This document shows positions 9,938 through 17,253 of a stretch of DNA of 17,253 bases, in pieces. The notes under the pieces are model-generated. The model saw nothing but the letters and a program-made list of their open reading frames with translations. It did no database searches and was not told where the DNA came from. The position numbers and the translations under genes are program-made. The stretch is from contig FWCC01000150.1 in NCBI GenBank assembly GCA_900169235.1, positions 1 through 17,253 on the forward strand. Reading direction: 5' to 3'. Position 1 is the first letter of the stretch. Each line of letters begins with the position of its first letter. This stretch comes from Zarea fungicola (lineage: Eukaryota; Ascomycota; Sordariomycetes; Hypocreales; Cordycipitaceae).

Positions 9938-10391
9938 AGTTGCTCTTTGATCTGAAGAGTCTGTAAAGGCTGGCACGGGAGAATGTGGCCCGGTGGACGG
10001 TCGCAGCAGAGGTCTACGCCACACCGAGGAAGGCGCTCGTCTTTGTGCTGTGCGCATGCATTGACTTACTGCATAATTCACAAACTCGATTTGATTTCTG
10101 AGAACCCATGCTTCACCGAAAAACGACACTGCAAGCACAACACAACACAACACACGAAGCTGCACGTAGTGCGGGGTACACCTATCTCGCATGCTCGATG
10201 TTTCGCCCGATTGGCTGTGCTATGTCTGGGGCCAAAACATACCTTACGGTACAATCTGAAGCTTGAATAGACGAATAAGTTGGTAAATACACATGGGTGC
10301 TTGATGGAAAAATGCAGGAGATACACATAGTCATTGAAAATACGAATGATTCTATACAGAATCTGCTCGGGCTCCAGGGGGAGTATGGTCG
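9938..10391. other. 5' flank of the deaminase gene with a pentanucleotide repeat
   Basis: No gene is seen. A short ACAAC tandem tract lies at 10137-10155. The minus frame extending upstream of 9937 (to 10192) has a hydrophobic Cys/Val stretch but then reads as Arg/Pro-rich random sequence. ATG 9937 has a much better context, so the upstream part is treated as 5' leader. Confidence 0.45.
10137..10155. repeat. Short (ACAAC)n tandem repeat
   Basis: Three and a half copies of ACAAC lie about 200 nt upstream of the proposed deaminase start. Confidence 0.6.
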
Positions 10392-10393
10392 NN
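10392..10393. other. Two-base N gap (assembly join)
   Basis: The two ambiguous bases lie where the dynamin-like reading frame ends and homology to the family stops. The joined flanks may not be truly adjacent. Confidence 0.8.
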
Positions 10394-11529
10394 CAGGTCC
10401 AGACACAATGAGGATTTAAGCCAAATCCCAGAGCGAAAAAAGGCCTCTTCAGCTTCATCACGTTCCGTTGATGAGGCGTCCCGCATCTGGTATTCTCGAT
10501 TTTTGAGAAACATGCCAGCCTAGGCGAAATGCGACATCCTCATTCTGAGCAAGCCTGACATAGGCAGCCTCACTATCGAATCCAGCATCAAGCGCATCAG
10601 GCTTCGTGATGAGGCCAAGCGTGCGTATTCCGTTGGGGTCCAACTCCCGGGCCATTTCGGTTATTTCTTGTAAGGCGAAATCGTTCTTGGCAGAGACAAC
10701 GGCAAGTATAATGCTTCGAGGATTTTGAACGTAGCCGCGGACCATTTTGTGAACAATTTTTGCGTCCTTAGAGCTTTGATCTCGGTTTCCTGCGCGGAAT
10801 AGGCCTGGAAGATCGACCATCGTCAAGTGTGGTTGGGCTGGACCTGATAATTCAACCCGAAGAATATCAGTGCTGAATACCTTGAAATCTGATATCCCCA
10901 TAGCATTTTTGGCTTTTTCTACGACAAGTTGAAGATCCGGCCGCGTCAGGTCAAGTTCTGCATGAAAGGTATGAAGACGTTGTCGTTCATCGATCGATCT
11001 TTCCGGGCCAGGCTGGATTGAAACGTTTACCATCTCGGTAGCTTCGCGGCGAAGAATCAGCTCGGTCGCAAATCGTGTACAGAGATTATCCTTTGTAGGA
11101 AACGACATTCCAGAAATGGCTTCAAGAACGGAACTCTTTCCTGCTGACTGGTCTCCGCATACCACAATTTGAGGAAGGTATGTTCTTCCATCCCAGCCGG
11201 TTTTGGCGGTATGAATGGAGCCAAATCACAGCCAGTGTTTGTGTCAAAGTATACGTGGCCATAAATCTGCTCCGAGTTGTCACGAGATGGCTGCTCTTCG
11301 TCTGGTAGCGCAGCATCTGCATCCAAGGCATGAAACTCAACGTACTTGGACGAGGAGAGATCAGTCCCTCTGAGAGTCGACGACTCAGCTCCGTGTTAGT
11401 TCTCTCTTGGCGTTCAATCTGCTGCTCGAGGTTGCTAATTCGGCTTTGCATCTTCGAAATTCGGGCTTCTTCAGTGCTGTTCTCAGTGCTGATTGGAGGG
11501 CACGTCTTCTTGTTTGCGAAGGTAGACAT
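10394..11529 (-). pseudogene. Dynamin-like GTPase, frame-disrupted and 3'-truncated
   Basis: The central frame (11225-10458) encodes a clear dynamin-family G domain: G1 GDQSAGKSS preceded by YLPQIVVC, switch CTRFATEL, G3 DLPGLF, and G4 TKPD followed by the fungal signature AYVRLAQNEDVAFRLGWHV. Just after GWHV (about 10508-10511) one extra T shifts the frame; the next register gives FLKNREYQMRDA, ERDEAEEAFF and SGIW, exactly the expected continuation, up to the N gap. Upstream, ATG 11529 (A at -3) starts a coiled-coil stretch (ISKMQSRISNLEQQIE) in one register, and a second register carries about 50 plausible residues (11377-11200), so one or two more breaks separate the start from the G domain. 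No plausible intron repairs these. Intact relatives are membrane-remodelling or Mx-like GTPases with a stalk after the G domain; the stalk is absent here. Sequencing error is an alternative to decay. Confidence 0.8.
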
Positions 11530-11746
11530 AGTAGATGTTCTTCCTGTCGTTTGCTGTAGGTGCGTTCCTCGCAGCAGAAGAAAATGGGACTGCGACTGCA
11601 GACAACGGGGATGCAGCCAGCATACACCGGTACCGGTAATACATTCATATAGACAATCTACAAACGATGACTATAATATGGAGCATAATGTGAATGTGCG
11701 CGTAGGTTTCGGTGCTAGAATGGAACGGGCATCTCTGCGTTGCTGT

Positions 11747-12518
11747 GTGTCAACTCTAATTTCTTACTTGCGATCGTGGGGTATACTTCACAAGCGCACA
11801 ATACGACGCCCCAAATTGACAGAAGATCTTGCAGCTAGACGCTTAAGATTTGCAGAGGAATATTATGAAAGCCAACTTCATGGTGGATGAAAAAAAAAAA
11901 TTCTGATGAGGTCTGTGGCGCGTGGTGACGGTTTAAAGGAGAATCGCTTATAACTTTTTAACCACCTAAGTATAGTATGAAAGATTTCTTGAGGATAAAG
12001 TTCAACCACGGGCGCCTAAAGGCCGAAAACTTCTTATGTTTTGGGCTGCAATTGGGGCGTATAGGCGGTCGACTTTGAACGTGGTCAACGGTGACCCTGA
12101 CGCCCCCCGGGGAGGCGTCTCTGGACGCTCAATACTCGCCCTCCTACGGTCGGAATTGCCTACAATTTTGGAACCTGGAAATGTATATATGCAAGATAAC
12201 GCACCTACACATACAGCTAATTTGGTGAAGAATTGGCTGCGTAATTTCGCTGAAGAGAATGGGGTGGAATTGATACGGTGGCCCGCCTATTCGCCTGATC
12301 TTAACCCTATTGAAAACGTCTGGGCGTTGCTTAAAGAAAATATAATAAAATCTCATCCGGAACTTGAGGACATGCCGGTTAATGAGAACCTATTTAATTT
12401 ATTAGAAAGGGCTGCTGTGGAGGAACTTCCTCAAGACACCCTTCTCAAGCTTGTCGAGACGATGCCACATCGTCTTTACGCAATTATCCGCTCTCGAGGT
12501 TGGTAAACTAAGTATTAA
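11747..12518 (+). pseudogene. Tc1/mariner (DDE_3) transposase remnant
   Basis: Residual parts in order are: the helix-turn-helix end (VSTLISYLRSWGI, RRPKLTEDLAARRLRFAEEY, 11747-11887); the first catalytic Asp in SDEV (11904-11906) after a frame break at an A-run (11889-11900); a damaged stretch with stops; then a long frame from about 11980 (FLEDKVQPRAPKGRKLLMFWA) through MQDNAPTHTA (second Asp) and WPAYSPDLNPIENVW (Glu). There are 38 residues between the second Asp and the Glu. The frame ends at TAA 12504-12506, yet three more codons and another TAA (12516-12518) follow, giving TKY, the usual end of this fungal group, so the first TAA is probably a late nonsense change. The catalytic triad is readable but the gene is non-functional. 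Confidence 0.85.
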
Positions 12519-12541
12519 GCTATATCAATCAATGCAGAATT

Positions 12542-12547
12542 CAATAA
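12542..12547 (+). terminator. Possible polyadenylation hexamer of the transposon
   Basis: AATAAA lies 24 nt downstream of the ancestral transposase stop, within AT-rich 3' DNA. Confidence 0.3.
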
Positions 12548-12760
12548 ACTATCTATAAATAATATAACTTTTTATTTAAATGATAATTGCGGGTGCTATA
12601 AGCGTTGAAAGTTTTAAGGTGTAGGTAGTGGTACTTGGCTGGAATTTCCCTCGAGCGGAATTACTTGCGACCCACTGTACAGGCAGGGATGAAAAGCCAG
12701 GGATCCGCAGACATTTCACTCCAGGACCTCCTCGGCATCAGACACGAAACTCGAGTTAGA

Positions 12761-13306
12761 TTATTCAACCGTAAGCACCAGGTTGCAGGCTGTGCCGTTG
12801 TGACCAGGATCCCCGGCAAAGAACATGTACCATTCACCCGTGGAGAAGTACCAAGTATGCACAAGGTACCCAGCATTGGAGTTCAACTCCGAATTCGTCT
12901 TGTTCGTCAGGGTCCACGGTAGCCCCCGCCCTTCGACTCGCGTGTGGCTGGGCGGTAGAAGAGTGAGGATGTACCAGTGTACGCAGCCGCTGGCAGGCCA
13001 TGGCGTCCTTTGGTGCAGCCGCACCGTCCACCCGATATTGCTGTCTATGGACAATCGAAAGCCCATCGGTATGGAGCTATAACCCCTTGACTCTGCCAAG
13101 CATACGGCCTGGTGACCGGAGCCTGACCAATACTCGATCAGGTACGCAACGGTGCCGTGCTGGAGAGAGTCTCCAAGGATTATCTCGGTGTCACCCTCGT
13201 GGTGTTGAAACACAAATCTCGCATGTCCGCTTTGAATTAGCCATAGAATTTCATCAGAAAAGTCGACTCGACTTAGAATGCAGCCGTCAAGATACGAATC
13301 GTCCAT
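12761..13306 (-). CDS. Hypothetical 181-residue protein, unrecognised
   Basis: A complete uninterrupted frame starts at ATG 13306 in a strong context (A at -3, G at +4). It encodes MDDSYLDGC followed by alternating hydrophobic/polar stretches rich in Trp, Tyr, His and Gly (ILWLIQSG, EYWSGSGHQAVCL, GWTVRLH, WYFSTGEWYMFFAGDPG), suggesting a compact beta-rich fold. No signal peptide or long transmembrane segment is seen, and no family is recognised. Its stop lies 84 nt from the right end of the Tc1 element, so its 3' side may have been altered by the insertion. Competing plus-strand frames are shorter and overlap in several registers, which favours the minus-strand reading. Confidence 0.5.
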   Translation of the reverse strand: MDDSYLDGCILSRVDFSDEILWLIQSGHARFVFQHHEGDTEIILGDSLQHGTVAYLIEYWSGSGHQAVCLAESRGYSSIPMGFRLSIDSNIGWTVRLHQRTPWPASGCVHWYILTLLPPSHTRVEGRGLPWTLTNKTNSELNSNAGYLVHTWYFSTGEWYMFFAGDPGHNGTACNLVLTVE

Positions 13307-14521
13307 AATCAGCCCAATTAGGAGTGCGCATTACTTGCCTCGCTTTTGCACAGGGCCTCGGAGCTGCAGACAGCTGAGCAGGAAACTGGCAGGAGGACGT
13401 AGTTAATGTGAGTCTGAGACAGGACAAGGAGCTATGCTATTTTTAGGGTACTTTAAAGTGAATCTAGAGGTCGTGTGCTTCTCGGCAACCCTGCTCTTAC
13501 AGCTTGCAACAGCGAGAGGCCATTAAAGTGCGAACCTAGAATGCATTGCAGTTTCATCTAGCGCCCGCTGAAGCCCCTGGAGGTATCGACGGACAAGGCG
13601 ACCATAGCTTTACAAGCTAATGTGCCGTTTTCAATGCCTGGTCGCATTTTACAGCGTACCTACGGGACAAATTAAAGGGAGTATTTTCTGTACCAGTAAA
13701 TCGCCAAAATTTGGTTTCAATGCCAATATACTCTAGATATTTTTAAGTCACTGAATGAAAAAGCAAAATGCCTGCATTATTATGTACTTTTGCCAGTCCC
13801 TTATTGATGTTTAAAAGCTAACAAGTGAGGGATAATTTTAGATCAACATGAATTCTCTGAGTAGGGGATTGCCCCAGGATATTTTTGCACAATCAGTTGG
13901 AGTGCGGTATCCATAGTTTCATCGAGCGCTTATTGTGGCATAACGGATGGTTCTCAGCATCAGCAGTGTAGCCAAGGAACTGGAGGTGGGTCACAAACGT
14001 CGAAGATGACTTCCAGTGCAGGCGCCACAACCAGTCTTGCCTTTACCAACGCACAATGAAACCACAAACTCCACATCCAGAGAAAATTACTGTGGTGGAC
14101 ATCGCCCTTAAGCGCCAGGATTTGTCAGTTATATTAAATGAATGGCAAGTAATGCCATCGCCACGGCAAGCACAACATCACAATCTTGATGCAAGGTGCT
14201 AGGTAGGAGTGCTGTCTAAGTGGAGCATTTGGCGCGTACTAAAAATATAGCACCGCTCTGCAATCTTGCACTTTAGATGATGTGTTTGATGTGCTGCAGC
14301 ATTCGGAAGCCGAAGCCACTTGCAATGCTGAAACATTGCTATTATTACAATTCGCTAGCCGCCGGTCTATATGGAGCAAGCTGGCCAGCATGAAGGTCAC
14401 CACAGTGGTGTGAACTATGCTGAATATTTTGGCTATATGAGGAAAGGCCTACCCAGCATTAATTCCTTAGTTTTTCCATTCATTCATAAATCTCAAAAAC
14501 TCTGGCTCCCAACTCGTCATC
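13307..14521. other. Intergenic region
   Basis: No protein-coding, tRNA or rRNA gene is seen. The DNA is moderately AT-rich with many in-frame stops. The last 60 bases before ATG 14522 are pyrimidine-rich (TTTTTCCATTCATTC, CTCTGGCTCCCAACTC), typical of the leader of an expressed fungal gene. Confidence 0.5.
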
Positions 14522-15070
14522 ATGTCTTATAATGTATACTTGGTGGCTTATCTCGGAGCGCCACGCGATCATCATGTCATCTTCATTGAAACGGAACCTG
14601 ACGGAAGTGGGCTCGTGTTCCATGTTACTGGAAACATACAGAGTGGTATGGCGTTCGAAGCGAAGAATGGGAAACGACCTGAGAATTCGGCCAGTTTTGT
14701 CAATAAAACATACTTAGGCTGGGTTTCGGCCGATAGTTTGCCGCACATCGAAGAAACGTGTCGGACTATCCCGCCTCCCAAGAAGCAATTCCAAGGCCCA
14801 AAACGACTCTATCCAAAGGAGCCGCTGCGCCGCTGCCAAGAATGGACCAACGAGGTCATTAGTGCACTTACTACGAACGGAATCTTGCAGACACAGGCGC
14901 AAGCTACATCGTCGAATGCGCAGCAAGCATCGAACTGGTTCTGGAGCGGAGAGTACCAAAATTGGTACCAGGACAACGGTGACGGTACATTTACCTGGGC
15001 AGAACCCGGAAACCAATCTGCAGATACTGGTAAAGGGAAGAAGAAAGGAAAGGGAAAGGGAAAGAAATGA
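14522..15070 (+). CDS. Uncharacterised fungal protein (DUF6540-like) with Lys/Gly tail
   Basis: A single-exon protein of 182 residues. The N-terminal domain (about 1-125) starts SYNVYLVAYLGAPRDHHVIFIE and contains FHVTGNI, PPPKKQFQGPKRLYPKEPLRRCQEWT, a pattern seen in many ascomycete hypothetical proteins. The family name DUF6540 is given from memory of its general pattern and is tentative. Conserved His residues near the start and a Cys before Trp (RRCQEW) could form a Cys/His site, but no activity is shown. After a Gln/Ala linker comes SNWFWSGEYQNWYQDNGDGTF, an aromatic repeat-like motif, and then a tail of alternating Lys and Gly that may bind nucleic acid or acidic surfaces. The start ATG follows a pyrimidine-rich leader. 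It converges with the kinase gene, 103 nt apart. Confidence 0.75.
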   Translation: MSYNVYLVAYLGAPRDHHVIFIETEPDGSGLVFHVTGNIQSGMAFEAKNGKRPENSASFVNKTYLGWVSADSLPHIEETCRTIPPPKKQFQGPKRLYPKEPLRRCQEWTNEVISALTTNGILQTQAQATSSNAQQASNWFWSGEYQNWYQDNGDGTFTWAEPGNQSADTGKGKKKGKGKGKK

Positions 15071-15173
15071 TGTGTTGCTTGGCGGCCACTGGTACCAGTA
15101 ACGACCGTTGTACATGCAACGATCTCAAAGCTGGCTGTAGATGGAGTTTGGATTTGTAGTAAATATAATGTTA

Positions 15174-16043
15174 TTAAGACCAAAGCTCTCGTATAATCAT
15201 GTCAAACCACGCGTATTCGTTGGGGTATTCGTCGAGCATCTCCGCTAGATATTCGTGCCAGTCGTCCTTCCAAGCAGCAGCAGCAACTGTCGCTGATGCA
15301 TATTCCCAGTACTCTGGATACCAGCCTGCCGCTTCCCAATCAACCAAAACAAGAGTCATGTCGCCCCTTATAATGATGTTTTTCCTCTGCAGATCCCCGT
15401 GAGTGAAAACAGCCGCATGGTTCCGAAGAACTGATGGGAGCAGTCGACTGTAGAATTTGGCCTTCTGTGCAGATCCACCATTATAAATATATTTTTGTAT
15501 CAGAGCTGTGTTTAGTTCTGTTTCCAATTGGAATGGGCCGCTGATTCGCTGATGTTGATCAGGTTCATCGCTCGGTGAAATCCAGAACATCGATTCCTCG
15601 AATGGTTGCCTTCCCACACACCCGAAGTATCCTGGGGCGGGAATTTTTCGTAGCATGTTGAAACAAGTGCGAAGTTGGCTTTCTATTTTTTTCTTCTCCC
15701 ATGGCTCCAAGAGACTCCAGCGTACCTCCAGGCTCTCACCCAAGATATACTCCATAATGATATAATTAACCTTTTGTCCTTTGGCATCTTCCTTTGAGTA
15801 TAAGGCGAAGACTTCGGGCACGGAAATCGTTTGAGTTTCTTTGAGGAATAACAGAGTTTCACCTTCAGTGAGACTGACATTTAAGCCGTATTTAATGATA
15901 TAGCTCTCGCCAAACCGAACAACCCGACGACCTGTGTATTCCTTAAGAACAACACCTGCGGATGCAATGACTTCTGGGGGAGGAAGGGGAGCAGGAAGTC
16001 TATCTTTCGGCGCAAAGAAAGGTGCTTTCGGCAGGGCATCCAT
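15174..16043 (-). CDS. APH/choline-kinase-like phosphotransferase (PF01636 type)
   Basis: A complete 289-residue single-exon protein. Features in order: ATP-binding lysine in SYIIKYG (about residue 51), EGETLLFL helix (61-68), hinge YIIMEYILGESL (95-105), catalytic loop FTHGDLQRKN (Asp 217, Asn 222) and metal-binding DWE (Asp 235) followed by AGWYPEYWEY, the pattern typical of fungal aminoglycoside phosphotransferase-fold kinases. This large family phosphorylates small molecules or acts as protein kinase-like enzymes; the substrate here is unknown, and antibiotic resistance should not be assumed. Length matches fungal relatives. The start ATG has G at -3 and G at +4. No signal peptide or membrane segment is seen, so it is probably cytosolic. 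Confidence 0.9.
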   Translation of the reverse strand: MDALPKAPFFAPKDRLPAPLPPPEVIASAGVVLKEYTGRRVVRFGESYIIKYGLNVSLTEGETLLFLKETQTISVPEVFALYSKEDAKGQKVNYIIMEYILGESLEVRWSLLEPWEKKKIESQLRTCFNMLRKIPAPGYFGCVGRQPFEESMFWISPSDEPDQHQRISGPFQLETELNTALIQKYIYNGGSAQKAKFYSRLLPSVLRNHAAVFTHGDLQRKNIIIRGDMTLVLVDWEAAGWYPEYWEYASATVAAAAWKDDWHEYLAEMLDEYPNEYAWFDMIIRELWS

Positions 16044-16778
16044 AGCACATCTCGTGATTTAACAACCGATCAGGCCTGTAGTATTTTCGCGGGTGTAAAT
16101 CGAAAAGTGATGGTCTTTCGCCGTTGGTGAAAGCTGATGGACTGGTAGTTTGTAGTTGTCTGACGCGCTAGCTACCGCCCGATATTTGTACTGGCTACAC
16201 GTGCTAGCACCCACTCCNNGGAGTGGGTGCTAGCACGTGTAGTGGGTTCTGGGTGAACGTCGGACCGAACCTCCGGCAGTTTACGAGCCATTTGTACCAT
16301 TACACCATCGCAGTGGAGCCGCCTCATCGCTCCAGTAATTGCTAGGAAATCAGGCGCTTTTGATCTAATAAAACTGTCATAGATTGGCCTTCCTATACTG
16401 GGGTGTGTCCCTGAGTGGGCTGTCTCTGATACTATTTTTCAACAGAACAGGGTTTGCTTTAAGGGGATTCTTTCAGGCTTGTGGCACTAGAATGGCTCGT
16501 TAGTAATGAAGCGCGTATCGAGCCCCGCAAACTTGCTGAAGCCACTCCTGATTCTCCACTTGCTTGGAGAAAGAGGAAGAGTAATGAAGCGTGTGAAAAT
16601 GTGACAACTTGAAATGACTGTCCATTGCAAAGTCCGAAAAGGCTCAACCGGTATTTTGAACGGTATAAGGTCCTCGCCGGCGCGCCTTTCTTCTAGCGGC
16701 GACTGCTGATTGTCGAGAGGGGTTGAGTGCAGAGTTAGGGTGCTGAGGAATCTGGAACACTTTTCTTTAATCCGATGA
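16044..16778. other. Region between the kinase gene and NACHT fragment
   Basis: It contains the presumed kinase promoter, the inverted repeat around the N gap (16195-16242), and a short plus-strand open stretch at about 16458-16604 (VALEWLVSNEARIEPRKLAEA) that ends in a stop and has no recognised family. No complete gene is seen. Confidence 0.4.
16195..16242. repeat. Perfect 23-bp inverted repeat centred on an N gap
   Basis: The arm at 16195-16217 is the exact reverse complement of 16220-16242, with only NN between. Each arm contains CACGTG and the 10-bp palindrome GTGCTAGCAC. It may be a real hairpin or an artefact where two contigs or strands were joined. Confidence 0.9.
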
Positions 16779-17024
16779 GAATATCTTCTGAAACGTATGG
16801 ACACTCGGGATGCTGGTGACCGCGTTGCTGGCACCTGCGAGTGGATACTTGGTACAGAGCAGCTGACTGCTTGGCTCGGGCCTGTGAATTCTCAGAACCC
16901 CGAGAATCACGCAACTCGAGTTCTTTGGTTCCACGGTAACCCGGGCACGGGAAAGTCTACGCTGGCAATATTCCTCACCGACGCGCTGTCCACAGCGTTT
17001 TCTGCGACGGAAGGAACGGTGTAG
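16779..17024 (+). CDS. NACHT NTPase (NLR-type) fragment
   Basis: The plus-strand frame is open from 16779, with the first ATG at 16797. It encodes MDTRDAGDRVAGTCEWILG, the short linker that in fungal NLR-like proteins sits just before the NACHT domain, then TRVLWFHGNPGTGKSTLAIFLTDAL, a complete Walker A motif with Lys at about 16953-16955. It stops at TAG 17022-17024, only 22 residues past the P-loop, whereas the NACHT domain needs several hundred residues. No good GT-AG intron over the stop is obvious (GTGTAG to ACCAG would be only about 35 nt). The N-terminal effector domain expected upstream is not found. It is either a pseudogene fragment or a gene with introns that I cannot resolve near the window edge. 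Intact relatives control heterokaryon incompatibility and cell death. Confidence 0.7.
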   Translation, partial: EYLLKRMDTRDAGDRVAGTCEWILGTEQLTAWLGPVNSQNPENHATRVLWFHGNPGTGKSTLAIFLTDALSTAFSATEGTV

Positions 17025-17253
17025 CACGACATACGACACCCGTCACTTACCAGGCAGGTACAACTACCGCTCGCAGCTCATTATGGTATGATGGTTTGAA
17101 AATAGCGCTTGTACATAGCGCTGTCTATTTACAAAATACGGAGTTCTCGTGCTACTTTGTGCCGCAATGGCCTACAGGGTCCGCCGTGTTCTCAGACGCG
17201 GAGGAGACTGCAGGTCCTGGCTGTGGAAAAGCAAGGTCAAAGCCCTCGATCGT
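17025..17253. other. Unresolved sequence downstream of the NACHT fragment
   Basis: A plus-strand stretch near 17140-17253 is open and includes EFSCYFVPQWP, vaguely like the LAYFFC strand that follows the P-loop in fungal NACHT proteins. The match is too weak to join it to the fragment. Confidence 0.25.

Larger units (their letters stand above)
11747..12679 (+). mobile_element. Decayed, 5'-truncated Tc1/mariner transposon
   Basis: A transposase remnant is followed by an AT-rich 3' tail ending in AATTACTTGCGACCCACTG (12659-12677) and a TA target dinucleotide (12678-12679). No matching inverted repeat is found before the transposase remnant in 11530-11750, so the left end is lost. The element lies head-to-head with the dynamin-like gene, about 200 nt from its ATG. 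Confidence 0.85.

Noticed and set aside
9938..10192. Upstream extension of the deaminase first-exon frame
   Set aside because: The ATG at 10190-10192 would add 85 residues that read as leader-like Arg/Pro-rich sequence; ATG 9937 has a better context and directly precedes the conserved-looking helical region.
11330..11746. Upstream part of the plus-strand 186-codon frame as transposase N-terminus
   Set aside because: Only the part after about 11747 fits a transposase; the earlier part overlaps the dynamin-like N-terminal coding region on the other strand.
13310..14500. Possible tRNA or structured RNA genes in the long intergenic region
   Set aside because: No tRNA arms or conserved box A/box B pattern could be traced by eye.
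16487..16834. 115-codon minus-strand frame over the NACHT upstream region
   Set aside because: No family signal; it overlaps the supported NACHT linker on the plus strand.

Overview
The window looks like an accessory, transposon-scarred region of a filamentous ascomycete (Pezizomycotina) genome. Evidence: short GT-AG introns (47-87 nt), A at -3 before most start codons, a decayed fungal Tc1/mariner transposon, and protein families typical of expanded fungal repertoires (NACHT, caspase-like, OTT_1508-like deaminase, dynamin-like GTPase, APH-like kinase). The species cannot be fixed from sequence alone. Two 2-base N gaps (10392-10393 and 16218-16219) mark assembly joins, so gene order across them is provisional.

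Layout. At 1-20 there is an end resembling the terminal inverted repeat of the Tc1 element found later in the window. At 1244-4124 (+) lies a multi-exon caspase-like peptidase gene; its first exon, encoding the start, is a short upstream exon. From 4125 to 8018 the DNA is gene-poor. It holds one convincing small spliced gene (5386-5730, -) for an 85-residue single-pass membrane protein, and some weak or broken reading frames. At 8019-9937 (-) there is a two-exon OTT_1508-like deaminase gene; its upstream exon carries an in-frame TAA with clear coding signal on both sides. At 10394-11529 (-) there is a dynamin-like GTPase with an intact G1-G4 core but broken frames on both sides, running into the first N gap. 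At 11747-12679 (+) a 5'-truncated, decayed Tc1/mariner element sits head-to-head with the dynamin-like gene. At 12761-13306 (-) there is a 181-residue orphan frame.

The right part holds a convergent pair: a short protein of a common fungal uncharacterised family (14522-15070, +) and a complete APH/choline-kinase-like protein (15174-16043, -). Next comes a perfect 23-bp inverted repeat centred on the second N gap, and last the start of a fungal NACHT (NLR-type) NTPase whose P-loop is intact but whose frame stops soon after.

Taken together, a caspase-like protease, a zinc deaminase, a dynamin-like GTPase, a NACHT NTPase and a small membrane protein in one neighbourhood resemble a fungal allorecognition/innate-immunity island built from families also used in prokaryotic conflict systems. 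No common operon or coregulation is visible, and several members are damaged, so a joint function is an inference from family knowledge only.
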